From NCBI RefSeq assembly GCF_022496765.1, contig NZ_VANV01000021.1, forward strand, positions 1 to 64,000: a stretch of 64,000 nt of DNA, read 5' to 3'. The notes below the pieces were generated by a model. The model saw only the letters and a list, made by a program, of their open reading frames with translations, did no database searches and had not been told where the DNA came from. Positions 8,180-18,182 of the stretch are shown piece by piece. How positions within the stretch are numbered: the first letter of the stretch is position 1; each line of letters starts with the position of its first letter. Origin of the DNA: Acidaminobacter sp. JC074 (GTDB lineage: Bacteria > Bacillota > Clostridia > Peptostreptococcales > Acidaminobacteraceae). The position numbers and the translations under genes are program-made.

Positions 8180-9248
8180 AAAGTCTCTCCAAGAGATAAA
8201 GGTTAGTCAGAGAATCAAACAGACCATCGACATGATGAAGCAAGTGACTTCTAGTAAGTGTCTTGTTGTCGATAGAAAAAATCAAGGGATTGGCGATTTA
8301 GAACTTATAGAGCTTGTAGAAGCTTATATAGCAGGTGTTTCAGATCAGGTCATCAGTAACAAACTTCATCAAAAGGTCATCGACAATCAGATCTATATAC
8401 TTGGACAATATACTTATAAAGACCGCGTGATTGGAAGGTACGCTGTAGGTCCACTTGAAAGTAAAAATACAATCTACTTTGAAAACCTAAAATTGATTGT
8501 CTTTAATCTTTCTAGACTACAAGAAGAAATAGAACCTGAAATGGATCTTATAGATAAAAGTGACATCCCATTTGAGATCATCACTGCACATGAAAACTAT
8601 GAGTTTTTAGAAGTCTTAAATAAACTCCTTGAAGCCTTTAAAGTCAACGACATTGAAGCAGTCGAATCCTACACCAGACTTTTCTTTGATTCATTCATCA
8701 AAGAACTGGAATGGACCAATAGATCTTATATCAAATACTACATCATGCTCTATTACGGTCTATTAATCCTAATGATGCTTGATAATGGTTATGACCTTCA
8801 ATTTACAGGCATCACTGTTCAAAGGTTTATAGCGAAACTTCATAACATCGCTGATGCAGATAAACTCATTTTGTATGCACAAGCTCATTTGAACGAGTAT
8901 TTTCTTCTGGGTATGAATAAGAAGTCTAAATACCACTCTAAGTATGTAACTGATGCATTTAAGTACTTACAAGAAAACATGGATGAACATATCACCATAG
9001 ACCATATGTCAAATATCTTAGGTATCAGTAAAAGACATTTATCCAGACTCATATCAGAAGAAACAGGCAAAACCTATACCGAAGCCTATAATGACTTTAA
9101 AATAGAACATGCTAAAATACTTCTGAAACATACACGTTACAACATGGTGGAAATAGCCAGTCGAGTCGGCTTTAACAGTCAAGCTTATTTATCTAAGCAA
9201 TTTAAAAAGAGAACTGGGTTAACCCCCTCAGAATACAGAAATAGCTAG
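8169..9248 (+). CDS. AraC-family transcriptional regulator
   Basis: 359 residues. The C-terminal ~100 residues hold the double helix-turn-helix: first around ITIDHMSNILGISKRHLSRL, second around MVEIASRVGFNSQAYLSKQF, closing with TGLTPSEYR. The N-terminal ~240 residues form an uncharacterised helical and beta sensing region with no recognised cupin. The gene overlaps yqeC by 11 bases, so the two are coupled. It faces the amidase-xdh operon and is the likely activator of that operon, perhaps sensing its substrate. Confidence 0.85.
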   Translation: MIDKKSLQEIKVSQRIKQTIDMMKQVTSSKCLVVDRKNQGIGDLELIELVEAYIAGVSDQVISNKLHQKVIDNQIYILGQYTYKDRVIGRYAVGPLESKNTIYFENLKLIVFNLSRLQEEIEPEMDLIDKSDIPFEIITAHENYEFLEVLNKLLEAFKVNDIEAVESYTRLFFDSFIKELEWTNRSYIKYYIMLYYGLLILMMLDNGYDLQFTGITVQRFIAKLHNIADADKLILYAQAHLNEYFLLGMNKKSKYHSKYVTDAFKYLQENMDEHITIDHMSNILGISKRHLSRLISEETGKTYTEAYNDFKIEHAKILLKHTRYNMVEIASRVGFNSQAYLSKQFKKRTGLTPSEYRNS

Positions 9249-9265
9249 TGAATATTCACTAGCTA
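9242..9265. terminator. 24-bp perfect palindrome overlapping two convergent stop codons
   Basis: TAGCTAGTGAAT and its exact reverse complement meet without a loop. The TAG stop of the plus-strand araC and the TAG stop of the minus-strand HAD gene both lie inside it. A T-rich tail (AATTTTA) follows on the plus side. Most likely a compact shared terminator. Confidence 0.6.
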
Positions 9266-9963
9266 ATTTTAGGTAAGTTTGATACAAAGTCATAAAATGC
9301 TTTGGAATCACCCTCATATGTTATTTCATGATTCACATCATAATTTGCAGCTTGGTCTGTTAGAAAATATGTTTTCATGCCTACTTTTGAAGCCACCATA
9401 TCATCTCTTCTATCATTACCGACCATCAGACAATCACTTGGATTCACATCTAGTTTCTCAGCAATTTCTTCATAAAAATTTGCATGAGGTTTTGTAAAAC
9501 AGTGATTGTCATACGTAGGATAGTAGTTAAAATCTTCTACATCAAGGCCCGTCCATTTAATTCTTTGTCTAACAGCTAAGTCAGGAAACATTGGATTAGT
9601 CGCAATCACAAGCCTATACCCTTTTTCTTTTAAAAGACCAATGGATTTTTGCATCCATTCTTTAGGTTGCAATAAATAATCCAGTTTAACAAACTCTTTT
9701 AAATAATAGTCGTCAAAGCGTTCAACAAACTTATCTGTATCTTCAAGCATGTCATCCATATTCTCTATAAAAACATCTTTATTGGTCTTGCCTGAATTGT
9801 CCATGACCATCTTTTCTGTCCCTTTCATAAAAACAGACATCAAATACTCTGGTGTTGTCAAATCAGAAAAATAGCTGCTAACACTCTTAAAATAAGTTCT
9901 TACAAAAGTCTCTTTATCTACCTCTAATAAGGTACCATCTAAATCAAATAATATCGTATTCAT
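9259..9963 (-). CDS. HAD-superfamily phosphatase
   Basis: 234 residues starting MNTILFDLDGTLL, with the nucleophile D7 and acid/base D9 of motif I. The central helical cap is at about 15-80. Motif II is LVIATNP, motif III a lysine around TKPHANF, and motif IV MVGNDRRDDM. Soluble and cytoplasmic; the substrate is unknown (HAD family 1-like). A four-codon longer frame beginning with TTG exists, but that TTG overlaps the GGAGG ribosome site, so the ATG is chosen. Convergent with the AraC gene. Confidence 0.85.
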   Translation of the reverse strand: MNTILFDLDGTLLEVDKETFVRTYFKSVSSYFSDLTTPEYLMSVFMKGTEKMVMDNSGKTNKDVFIENMDDMLEDTDKFVERFDDYYLKEFVKLDYLLQPKEWMQKSIGLLKEKGYRLVIATNPMFPDLAVRQRIKWTGLDVEDFNYYPTYDNHCFTKPHANFYEEIAEKLDVNPSDCLMVGNDRRDDMVASKVGMKTYFLTDQAANYDVNHEITYEGDSKAFYDFVSNLPKIS

Positions 9964-10045
9964 AAAATCCTCCAATGTTGCTATTGTATCTTATGAGAAA
10001 AAGATAATTTATACTATTAAGACTTTATTTTAAATATCCAGACAT

Positions 10046-10069
10046 AAAAAGACCAGCAACCGCTGGTCT
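10046..10069 (-). terminator. Intrinsic terminator
   Basis: AGACCAGC (10050-10057) pairs perfectly with GCTGGTCT (10062-10069) around an AACC loop; the minus-strand transcript ends in TTTTT. It follows the zinc-ribbon membrane protein gene by 11 bases. Confidence 0.85.
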
Positions 10070-10080
10070 AATTACCAGAA

Positions 10081-10458
10081 TCAAATAGTAAGTGCAATCA
10101 TGGCTCCAAAGGTAACTACAAAGTAAGCAAGACCATGAAAGGTATTGTTTCGTCTTTGTTCTTTATAGCCAGCATCACCTTCTTCTAGTTTAACTATCAA
10201 AGGCACGAACTTATAATAGCCATATGTACCAATAAATCCATAGAAAGACATTAATATCAAATGGCTTATACCTCTAATACCCAGGCGTGGACTTGCATAG
10301 ATTAAAATAAGTAGGGCCGATATAATATAGAGACTCTTATATGGAACAGACAGTTTAACACCACAGTGACTACATCTGGTTGATCTTATAGGCCCCATAC
10401 AGAACTTAGTCCATTTCTTAATCGTTTTCTCACCACAATTAGGACATTCAAACATCAT
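10081..10458 (-). CDS. Small zinc-ribbon membrane protein, unknown function
   Basis: 125 residues. An N-terminal zinc ribbon has C5 and C8 (CPNC) and a second pair (CSHC) near residue 31, with a further lone cysteine between them. Three hydrophobic segments follow (about 44-60, 68-85, 108-125). The ribbon should face the cytoplasm. The stop of the preceding 69-residue gene directly abuts the start, with AAGGAG in place, so the two are co-translated. The family is not recognised beyond zinc-ribbon plus membrane segments. Confidence 0.7.
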   Translation of the reverse strand: MMFECPNCGEKTIKKWTKFCMGPIRSTRCSHCGVKLSVPYKSLYIISALLILIYASPRLGIRGISHLILMSFYGFIGTYGYYKFVPLIVKLEEGDAGYKEQRRNNTFHGLAYFVVTFGAMIALTI

Positions 10459-10668
10459 TTACTCCTTATCTAGTTTCTCTAAAATTAGATCAACTTTTTT
10501 ATTAACCTGATCAATTTTTCTATTATTACCATTGGTTTTCCTTATGTATTTAAATAAGACATAGGGTACACCTATAAATATTGCCAATATAACTATGGTA
10601 TTAATAATTTGAAAAATCAGTGTTGCATCAAAACTCACTAAACCTGTTATTGCGCCGCTTTCATACAT
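10459..10668 (-). CDS. Small single-span membrane protein with coiled-coil tail
   Basis: 69 residues: one strongly hydrophobic segment (about 15-38, IFQIINTIVILAIFIGVPYV) and a charged tail (QVNKKVDLILEKLDKE) with heptad-like spacing. GGGAGG precedes the start. Such short membrane-plus-coil proteins occur widely in Clostridia without an assigned function. Co-transcribed with the zinc-ribbon gene. Confidence 0.65.
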   Translation of the reverse strand: MYESGAITGLVSFDATLIFQIINTIVILAIFIGVPYVLFKYIRKTNGNNRKIDQVNKKVDLILEKLDKE

Positions 10669-10680
10669 TCTTTGTCCTCC

Positions 10681-11448
10681 CTATTTAAACATATAGAACT
10701 CTTCAAATAACCACTTTCCATTACTATAAAATCTTAAGATATAATCATAAGTCACATAATCAATAACTTGATTATCGTCATTTAGTTTTTCCACAGTAAC
10801 TCTTATAACTATTTTATGATCGGATTCTCTTATAACTTCATAAGTTTCTTCACCCATATAAATATTTGTTCCTCTATCACCGACTCTACCATATAAGTCT
10901 CCATTAACATTGATATAGATATTTCTTTTGAGGAGAGAATCAACGACTTTATTCTTGTAAGTACCATTCAGTGCTTCTACCAACTCATCGTATGAAGAAA
11001 AAACCTGATTAACTTTGTAATAAGTCTGATCCTTTACTTGAAACTGTTGATCGACATCTACTGGCAAATATCCCACATCAAATATGCTGTACAAGTCCAT
11101 AGCTTTATCATAAAGTACCATGACTTCATCATCACTCAAGTGAGTAGGCTTATAGGACGGAAACAATGACTCGTCATCCCATTTATACCTAAACTTGTGT
11201 AGATGTTCATTAACTTCATCGTAAGCCACGTAGCCACTATTAATACTTGCATTTAAAGTGTTCAAGTCTTTAGACAGTTCTTTTAAAAGCCTACGTTCTT
11301 CCTGATCAAGTTGTTTGTCAACAATTATATGCCTTAAACTTGTTTTTAGATAAGCAAATATGTTGTACTGAAGATTATCACCTTTATGAATATAGTGATC
11401 AGTGTAATAAAGAAAGTAGTAAATATCTTGAAACTTATCAGCCATCAT
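10681..11448 (-). CDS. IseA-like domain protein lacking its own export signal
   Basis: 255 residues. The N-terminal ~100 residues are charged and helical; the C-terminal ~140 residues resemble the IseA (YoeB) DL-endopeptidase-inhibitor fold: YYKVNQVFSSYDELVEALNG, then LYGRVGDRGTNIYMG, then a DYILRFYSNGKW ending. IseA proteins act outside the cell, yet no signal peptide is present here. The upstream 74-residue frame supplies a membrane anchor and overlaps this gene by 11 bases at an ATATATAT run, so the two may be one gene split by a frameshift. The IseA link is by eye and moderate. Confidence 0.55.
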   Translation of the reverse strand: MMADKFQDIYYFLYYTDHYIHKGDNLQYNIFAYLKTSLRHIIVDKQLDQEERRLLKELSKDLNTLNASINSGYVAYDEVNEHLHKFRYKWDDESLFPSYKPTHLSDDEVMVLYDKAMDLYSIFDVGYLPVDVDQQFQVKDQTYYKVNQVFSSYDELVEALNGTYKNKVVDSLLKRNIYINVNGDLYGRVGDRGTNIYMGEETYEVIRESDHKIVIRVTVEKLNDDNQVIDYVTYDYILRFYSNGKWLFEEFYMFK

Positions 11449-11662
11449 ATATATCTAATCGAACCTCTTCAAAGTCACCTTCAATATCAGGAACTCTATC
11501 AACAGCAGAACTGGCTATTTTGATCAAGCTAGACAACTCCTCTATATAGAAGGTCTTATTCTCCTTATTAGTTTGAAGCTTTGCAAGGCCTAAAATAAGC
11601 AACAAAATTATTAGAAATACAGACAATTTCTTATATGATTTCAAGATAAATCTCCTTGTCAT
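11438..11662 (-). CDS. Membrane-anchor segment, possibly the 5' part of a split gene
   Basis: 74 residues: a basic N-terminus, one hydrophobic segment (about 13-28, LSVFLIILLLILGLAK) and a polar remainder ending in ...EVRLDIYDG. The start overlaps the stop of the lipoprotein gene as ATGA. On its own it would be a small signal-anchored peptide. Its end overlaps the IseA-like frame at a dinucleotide repeat; a one-base change there would join the two into one anchored extracellular protein of about 320 residues. Confidence 0.5.
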   Translation of the reverse strand: MTRRFILKSYKKLSVFLIILLLILGLAKLQTNKENKTFYIEELSSLIKIASSAVDRVPDIEGDFEEVRLDIYDG

Positions 11663-12990
11663 TGATTAAATGTGTGTGTTGGTCCTGAGTTTTTTATTAG
11701 AACGATGTATTGAAAGTACTCTGATACATCCTTGTTAAGTTCATCTCCAGTTAAGATATCATACATTGGCATGTAGGGTCTATCCTCTTCTTGACCATTT
11801 ACTTTATAGATAGAAAAATCACTATCTATTTGATCCTTTATTTCATCAATAAATGGCAATATAAAAACAAAATCTTCTGTAAGACCATCTGCTGATTTCA
11901 TCTGACAATCCAGATAATTATATGTAATAGATAAGACCTTGTCTTGGTATTTAGGATATTTGTTTAAATAAGTCGCAAACCATTTTACATCTGTATTTAC
12001 ATCTTGGAATACATGACCTGCTCCCCATTGACCATAATAGTTATCTCTAGGCAACACGTTATCAATCGTTTTGAAATTATCATAAATGATGCGGTCTCTT
12101 GTATTGTTCCATTCTACCCAATCATCAACGACCTTATAAGCTTTTTTTGAATTTAATATGTTCCATAAAACCAATTCAAAATAGACATAATTTTCACCTA
12201 GGTAGTCCTTATAGAGATCTCTATGTTCACCCATATCCTCTAGTATGGCTTCAGCATTTTTTTCACCCTTATAATTGTTTCGAAAACTCGTATTCAAAAG
12301 CTCAAGTATATCACCTAGACTAGAAATACTCTCCTTAATTTCTATAGGAGCCTCTTCATCAGGCAACATATCTAAAAGACATTTATAGGCTTGAATAATG
12401 TTCGACTCAATATCAAGCCCTACCACCTTAATTTTTTCCTCATCTGCAAGGTTATAATTGTATGAATAAAAGTTCGTCCAGAACTCATAGTATTCCTTGT
12501 CATCACTTCCGTATTTTCCTAAATCCTTAAATATATCTAAAAGTATAGTTTCATCTCCACTCTCAAGAAATTGATTCAAGAAGTAAGACATAGAATAAGG
12601 CATTTCTGATAAATAATATTTAAAGTTAGTCTCTTCTTTAAAGTATTTTACAAATGCTATATTCAAATCAGAGTTTGCTTTTATACCGTGAACTTCTCCA
12701 GTCAAGAATATTTCGTGTTGATCAAGGTCCTCCATTGAAATCAGACCCTCTTCTAAGCTATCAAGATTAGTAATAGCCTTTGAGTTGTCCTTAAAGTATG
12801 AAAGTAAAACCTCAGGACCTTCTAACTCTGTTTCCTTTATTAGGTCTGTCTCTTCTTCAACGCTTTCATTCAACTCTTTATCTACAACTACTTCATGAGG
12901 AACAGTATTTTCTAGTGAGTTTTCTGTAGCCTCTTGGCATCCAATAAAAACCGAACTTATTAGTGCTAGATAAATGATTAGTTTCTTCAT
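11659..12990 (-). CDS. Lipoprotein with erythromycin-esterase/ChaN-like domain
   Basis: 443 residues with a type II signal peptide and lipobox SVFIGC (cysteine near residue 18), then an acidic linker to about residue 75. The remainder has FLTGEVHGIKANSDL with an E-x-x-H pattern, VVGLDIESN in the middle, RDRIIYDNFKTI, and QWGAGHVFQ near the end. This order resembles the erythromycin esterase-like/TIKI superfamily, whose members use E and H residues for hydrolysis. It would sit on the outer face of the membrane. The assignment is by motif order only; antibiotic resistance should not be inferred. Confidence 0.5.
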   Translation of the reverse strand: MKKLIIYLALISSVFIGCQEATENSLENTVPHEVVVDKELNESVEEETDLIKETELEGPEVLLSYFKDNSKAITNLDSLEEGLISMEDLDQHEIFLTGEVHGIKANSDLNIAFVKYFKEETNFKYYLSEMPYSMSYFLNQFLESGDETILLDIFKDLGKYGSDDKEYYEFWTNFYSYNYNLADEEKIKVVGLDIESNIIQAYKCLLDMLPDEEAPIEIKESISSLGDILELLNTSFRNNYKGEKNAEAILEDMGEHRDLYKDYLGENYVYFELVLWNILNSKKAYKVVDDWVEWNNTRDRIIYDNFKTIDNVLPRDNYYGQWGAGHVFQDVNTDVKWFATYLNKYPKYQDKVLSITYNYLDCQMKSADGLTEDFVFILPFIDEIKDQIDSDFSIYKVNGQEEDRPYMPMYDILTGDELNKDVSEYFQYIVLIKNSGPTHTFNQ

Positions 12991-13005
12991 AAGTTCATAT
13001 TCTCC

Positions 13006-13599
13006 CTATAGTTTTTTATATTGCAATCTGAAGCTTTGGTCCATACATTCTTCTTTTATAAGTTTTAATCCTAGTGGCTCAAGCATAGCATCAATGGATG
13101 ATTTAGATTGTTTCTTACCTTCTAACAAAACACCATATCCAGTACTTGTGATATCGTCTTCTAACTCAACGTCTAACTGAGCTACAAAGACATCTTTACC
13201 ATCATTCTTATAATCTGGTAAGTCGACATCCCAAATATCAAGGAGACCATTTCTTTTTAAAACTCTTACAGCTTCAGATAAGACTTCAAGCTTTGTTTCT
13301 ATGTTCATATACATTAAAGAATAAAAGAGTGTTACAACATCAAAATTTTCATCAGTAAACTTAAGAGCTCTGCCATCCATAATAAGTTTTATAGAGTCGT
13401 TGTCAGTCTCTAATAACTCATCCTCACGAGGATCTATGGCAATGACATTTTTACCGTATAGTCTGCCGATAAATCCTTCACCACCGCCACCAATATCTAA
13501 AATAGCTGCGTCTTCATATTCTCTTTGAAGTTTAATTTTTTGCTTCTTAGTCTGTAGATAACGATCTTCCATCCTGCCTCCATGCTTTGTTAAATCCAT
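13006..13599 (-). CDS. Class I SAM-dependent methyltransferase
   Basis: 197 residues with motif I ILDIGGGGEGFIG, an acidic residue at the end of strand 2 (VIAIDPRE), motif post-I LIMDGRALKF, and LYKRNGLLDIWD-type later strands. The acceptor is unknown. The first ATG has no ribosome site of its own but follows the stop of the 27-residue peptide by three bases; an ATG nine codons in (13572) has GGAGG four bases upstream and is a fair alternative start. Small genes for surface proteins lie on both sides. Confidence 0.78.
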   Translation of the reverse strand: MDLTKHGGRMEDRYLQTKKQKIKLQREYEDAAILDIGGGGEGFIGRLYGKNVIAIDPREDELLETDNDSIKLIMDGRALKFTDENFDVVTLFYSLMYMNIETKLEVLSEAVRVLKRNGLLDIWDVDLPDYKNDGKDVFVAQLDVELEDDITSTGYGVLLEGKKQSKSSIDAMLEPLGLKLIKEECMDQSFRLQYKKL

Positions 13600-13602
13600 T
13601 TT

Positions 13603-13686
13603 TTATGAGTTTCTTTTACTCATAATCCCAGCAAACACTATAGCGCCTAATACAATAAGAATTGCTAATAACAAGATGATATTCAT
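13603..13686 (-). CDS. 27-residue single-span membrane peptide
   Basis: A short frame with GGAGG four bases before the ATG. The peptide is MNIILLLAILIVLGAIVFAG followed by IMSKRNS: one continuous hydrophobic segment and a basic C-terminal tail, so it should insert in the membrane with the tail in the cytoplasm. It fills what would otherwise be a gap between two genes of the same strand, and its stop lies three bases before the methyltransferase ATG. It could be a regulatory membrane peptide or a type I toxin-like peptide, but no antisense RNA is evident. Confidence 0.6.
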   Translation of the reverse strand: MNIILLLAILIVLGAIVFAGIMSKRNS

Positions 13687-13696
13687 ACATTCCTCC

Positions 13697-14452
13697 CTAA
13701 TACTCTAAGCTATGGATTTCCTGAAAAAGTCTCTTTTCACCATTTATTATCTCATAGCCTCTTGCAATTAGAGATAATTCTTCAACTGGTTCATCAACTT
13801 GAATAGCCAAAGATATCATCCCATCTAACCAATCTGATTCTTCAAAATACTTCATTGATAAATGTTTATAATTGTGTTTAGTAGTCATAAAAACTTCTGT
13901 TAAGACTACGTCATCATAATGAATCTTATAGTCGTTTACTCTATATGATTCTTTTTCCTCCTGATAACCTAATGATACTTCAATATGTTTACTTGATGAG
14001 GTACCTGCAGCTACCAAAAGATATTTTTTATTCATTTCTTTAATTATTTCCAACGCTTCATCACTTAAATCACATATATAGTGAACCTTATTTTTACTTA
14101 AACCAGCTAAATAATTTTGCTTTGTATTGGTGTGTATCACCCACATATATGTCTCAAGCGAAGTCTGATTTTCCATTTCAAAAACAACTGAATGATGATC
14201 ATATACGGCCTTTTTTGGTCCTATCTCTAAATAATTATTCACAAATATATCTGATAGTATTTTCTTGTCCTCTTCAAGTAGCATAAACGATTCTCTGTTC
14301 ATACTTAGACTAGGGAAGATTATATGCACATCATAATCAGAAAAATCAAATGACTTAGGATAATCAGGTCCTGATTTTTCCATAAGACTAAACAATAACA
14401 TCATAATAACCACCGATCCTACAAGTAGTGCTTTGGGTTTAGACCTAGTCAT
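13697..14452 (-). CDS. Membrane-anchored hypothetical protein
   Basis: 251 residues starting MTRSKPKALLVG, with a hydrophobic N-terminal segment (about 8-24) acting as signal or anchor and an outer domain of mixed beta strands. The residues after the anchor include PSLSMNRESFMLLEEDKKIL and later ICDLSDEALEIIKEM. I do not recognise the family. A longer frame overlaps the upstream gene, but GAGGAGGG precedes this ATG, giving a 10-base gap. It probably works with the neighbouring 150-residue anchored protein. Confidence 0.65.
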   Translation of the reverse strand: MTRSKPKALLVGSVVIMMLLFSLMEKSGPDYPKSFDFSDYDVHIIFPSLSMNRESFMLLEEDKKILSDIFVNNYLEIGPKKAVYDHHSVVFEMENQTSLETYMWVIHTNTKQNYLAGLSKNKVHYICDLSDEALEIIKEMNKKYLLVAAGTSSSKHIEVSLGYQEEKESYRVNDYKIHYDDVVLTEVFMTTKHNYKHLSMKYFEESDWLDGMISLAIQVDEPVEELSLIARGYEIINGEKRLFQEIHSLEY

Positions 14453-14462
14453 ATTCCCTCCT

Positions 14463-14915
14463 CTATTTGGATGCCTTAATAAGTTCTTTAACTCTTTCGT
14501 ACGCACTTTCTTGCCACTCCACCTTCATAGTAGCTTGTAAGATTTCTTGACTGTCATCTTTTCCATATAAAACAGACACATAGTCTTTACCGATAATACG
14601 CATACTAATGGCTTCGTCTCCATTAAACGTGATATAAAAAGAGCTTTGACCATCAGATGACAAATACCTTTCTGAAGTTATTTCCCAATCATACCTTGTT
14701 AGCTTATCTTTAAGCTCTTCTATATCGTCATCCTTTATCTGAATTGAATGATCTACCATGGCATTCCTAGCAGATATCCTGTCTATTTCAATCTTGTCAT
14801 ACCTAATAAGAAACGCTTCAAACTCACGTGTGCTTTGAATCTCCTGATACAATGACATCCCATTTAGTAAAAGTGCTACAAAGAAAGCTATAATTAAAAA
14901 TCTATACTTTTTCAT
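14463..14915 (-). CDS. Membrane-anchored hypothetical protein
   Basis: 150 residues: MKKYRFLIIAFFVALLLNG forms a signal anchor, followed by a helical acidic part (about 30-75) and a beta-rich part with SSDGQSSFYITFNGDEAISMR. AAGGA precedes the start. Unknown function; same strand and tight spacing as the following anchored protein, so probably one unit acting at the cell surface. Confidence 0.65.
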   Translation of the reverse strand: MKKYRFLIIAFFVALLLNGMSLYQEIQSTREFEAFLIRYDKIEIDRISARNAMVDHSIQIKDDDIEELKDKLTRYDWEITSERYLSSDGQSSFYITFNGDEAISMRIIGKDYVSVLYGKDDSQEILQATMKVEWQESAYERVKELIKASK

Positions 14916-14932
14916 AAAATCCTTAAAAATAA

Positions 14933-14965
14933 GGAACTACCATTTATCATAAACTTGGTAGTTCC
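14933..14965 (-). terminator. Hairpin upstream of the anchored-protein genes
   Basis: A 10-bp perfect stem, GGAACTACCA (14933-14942) with TGGTAGTTCC (14956-14965), followed on the minus strand by TTATTTTT. It is 177 bases past the ATC-hydrolase-like gene and 18 bases before the next gene start, so it is either that gene's terminator or an attenuator in the leader of the following genes. Confidence 0.6.
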
Positions 14966-15141
14966 CATCATAATCACCATTTAGGTTTTGAAGGCTTTAA
15001 TATAATCCAGAAAGCCATCTCTCCTACATTTCAACCAAATTTCATATATAATCAACCCACTAACAGTATACATCATAATAGTGTGTCATTCATCAAAAAT
15101 GTAGAAATATGGTATAAGTTTAAGGAAATTCTAATACTTTC

Positions 15142-15858
15142 TTAAGTGAGCGTCAATAACTTTTCTTCGGCCATTTGAATCATTTCCTCTACATTGTCTG
15201 GAAGCTTGGTTTCACGGTTTAGTTCATAATCTAATATGCAGGTATTAAAGCCTGTTGCCAGTGAATGACTAGCATCACAGCCCATACCAAAAAGTTTTGA
15301 ATAAATCGGGTCTGCAAAGTTACAAAAATGCTTGAGTTCTTCGACACCTTCTGACTCGTAAAACTTCTGAACTGCACATTCTTTAAACTCAAATCTACAT
15401 GATTTATCTGCAGCATCAAAGGTATAAATAAAATCTTCTTCAAACTTTTCCTTTTGACTTTCTAAAGCTTGTCTCCTAAAGTAGGACTTTCCTAGACTAG
15501 TAAAAGCTAGTCGTCCAATGGGTCTTCTAAACAGTCTAGGCACCTGGTCAAAAAACTTAATCGACACTTTATAGTTAATATATGAAGCCATAACCGCATC
15601 AAAGCCATGTTTGCTTGAGGCCTTATAAAAGGCAATAAACCAACCATTCATTTCAATGATGTTTGAAAAGGCATTTTTTCTTCCACCTATATAAGGCAGT
15701 CTGGATATGATTTGGTCTGCTTCTAGTTTGACATCATCAAGTATTAAGTTAACTTCTTCAGGTTTCAAATAAGCTATAAGGATCTTTTCTGCCCATTTTG
15801 TCATTTTGCTATATGTTTTTTTAATTGACTTCTGTCTTTTCATATAATAATCATGCAT
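15142..15858 (-). CDS. ATC-hydrolase-like (L-2-amino-thiazoline-4-carboxylate hydrolase family) protein
   Basis: 238 residues, no signal peptide. The second half carries the pattern I associate with the L-2-amino-thiazoline-4-carboxylic acid hydrolase family: CRFEFKECAVQKFYESEG, then FCNFADPIYSKLFG, then LATGFNTCILDYEL, with several conserved cysteines. In pseudomonads the named enzyme opens a thiazoline ring on the way to cysteine; most Clostridial homologues are uncharacterised. AGGAGG precedes the start. Stands alone between two terminators. Confidence 0.55.
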   Translation of the reverse strand: MHDYYMKRQKSIKKTYSKMTKWAEKILIAYLKPEEVNLILDDVKLEADQIISRLPYIGGRKNAFSNIIEMNGWFIAFYKASSKHGFDAVMASYINYKVSIKFFDQVPRLFRRPIGRLAFTSLGKSYFRRQALESQKEKFEEDFIYTFDAADKSCRFEFKECAVQKFYESEGVEELKHFCNFADPIYSKLFGMGCDASHSLATGFNTCILDYELNRETKLPDNVEEMIQMAEEKLLTLT

Positions 15859-15920
15859 AGGCGCCTCCTATTCTATATATACCTAAAAAAGTTATGCATC
15901 ATTCAACTTAATTAAAGCGT

Positions 15921-15948
15921 AAAAATGACCAAGATTTCATCTTGGCCA
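15921..15948 (-). terminator. Terminator of katG
   Basis: CCAAGAT (15929-15935) pairs with ATCTTGG (15939-15945) around a TTC loop, followed by TTTTT on the minus strand. It lies seven bases past the katG stop. Confidence 0.75.
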
Positions 15949-15954
15949 ACTTAC

Positions 15955-18090
<2,136 letters not shown>

Positions 18091-18152
18091 TTAATACTCC
18101 TTTCATTCATTTAATCCTAGTAGCTATATGCCCACTAAAAAGGAGATTATTC

Positions 18153-18177
18153 AAAAAGCAACCACAAAAGTGATTGC
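18153..18177 (-). terminator. Terminator of the lacZ-GPH-GH3 operon
   Basis: GCAACCAC (18158-18165) pairs with GTGATTGC (18170-18177; one G-T pair) around AAAA; the minus transcript continues into TTTTTG. Six bases past the GH3 stop. Confidence 0.8.
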
Positions 18178-18182
18178 TAATC

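Noticed and set aside
14974-15018. 14-codon minus-strand frame (MAFWIILKPSKPKW) with AGGAGAG before it and a hairpin after it, resembling a leader peptide and attenuator
   Set aside because: The ribosome site is only two bases from the ATG and there is no codon bias pointing to a sensed amino acid; kept only as a weak possibility.
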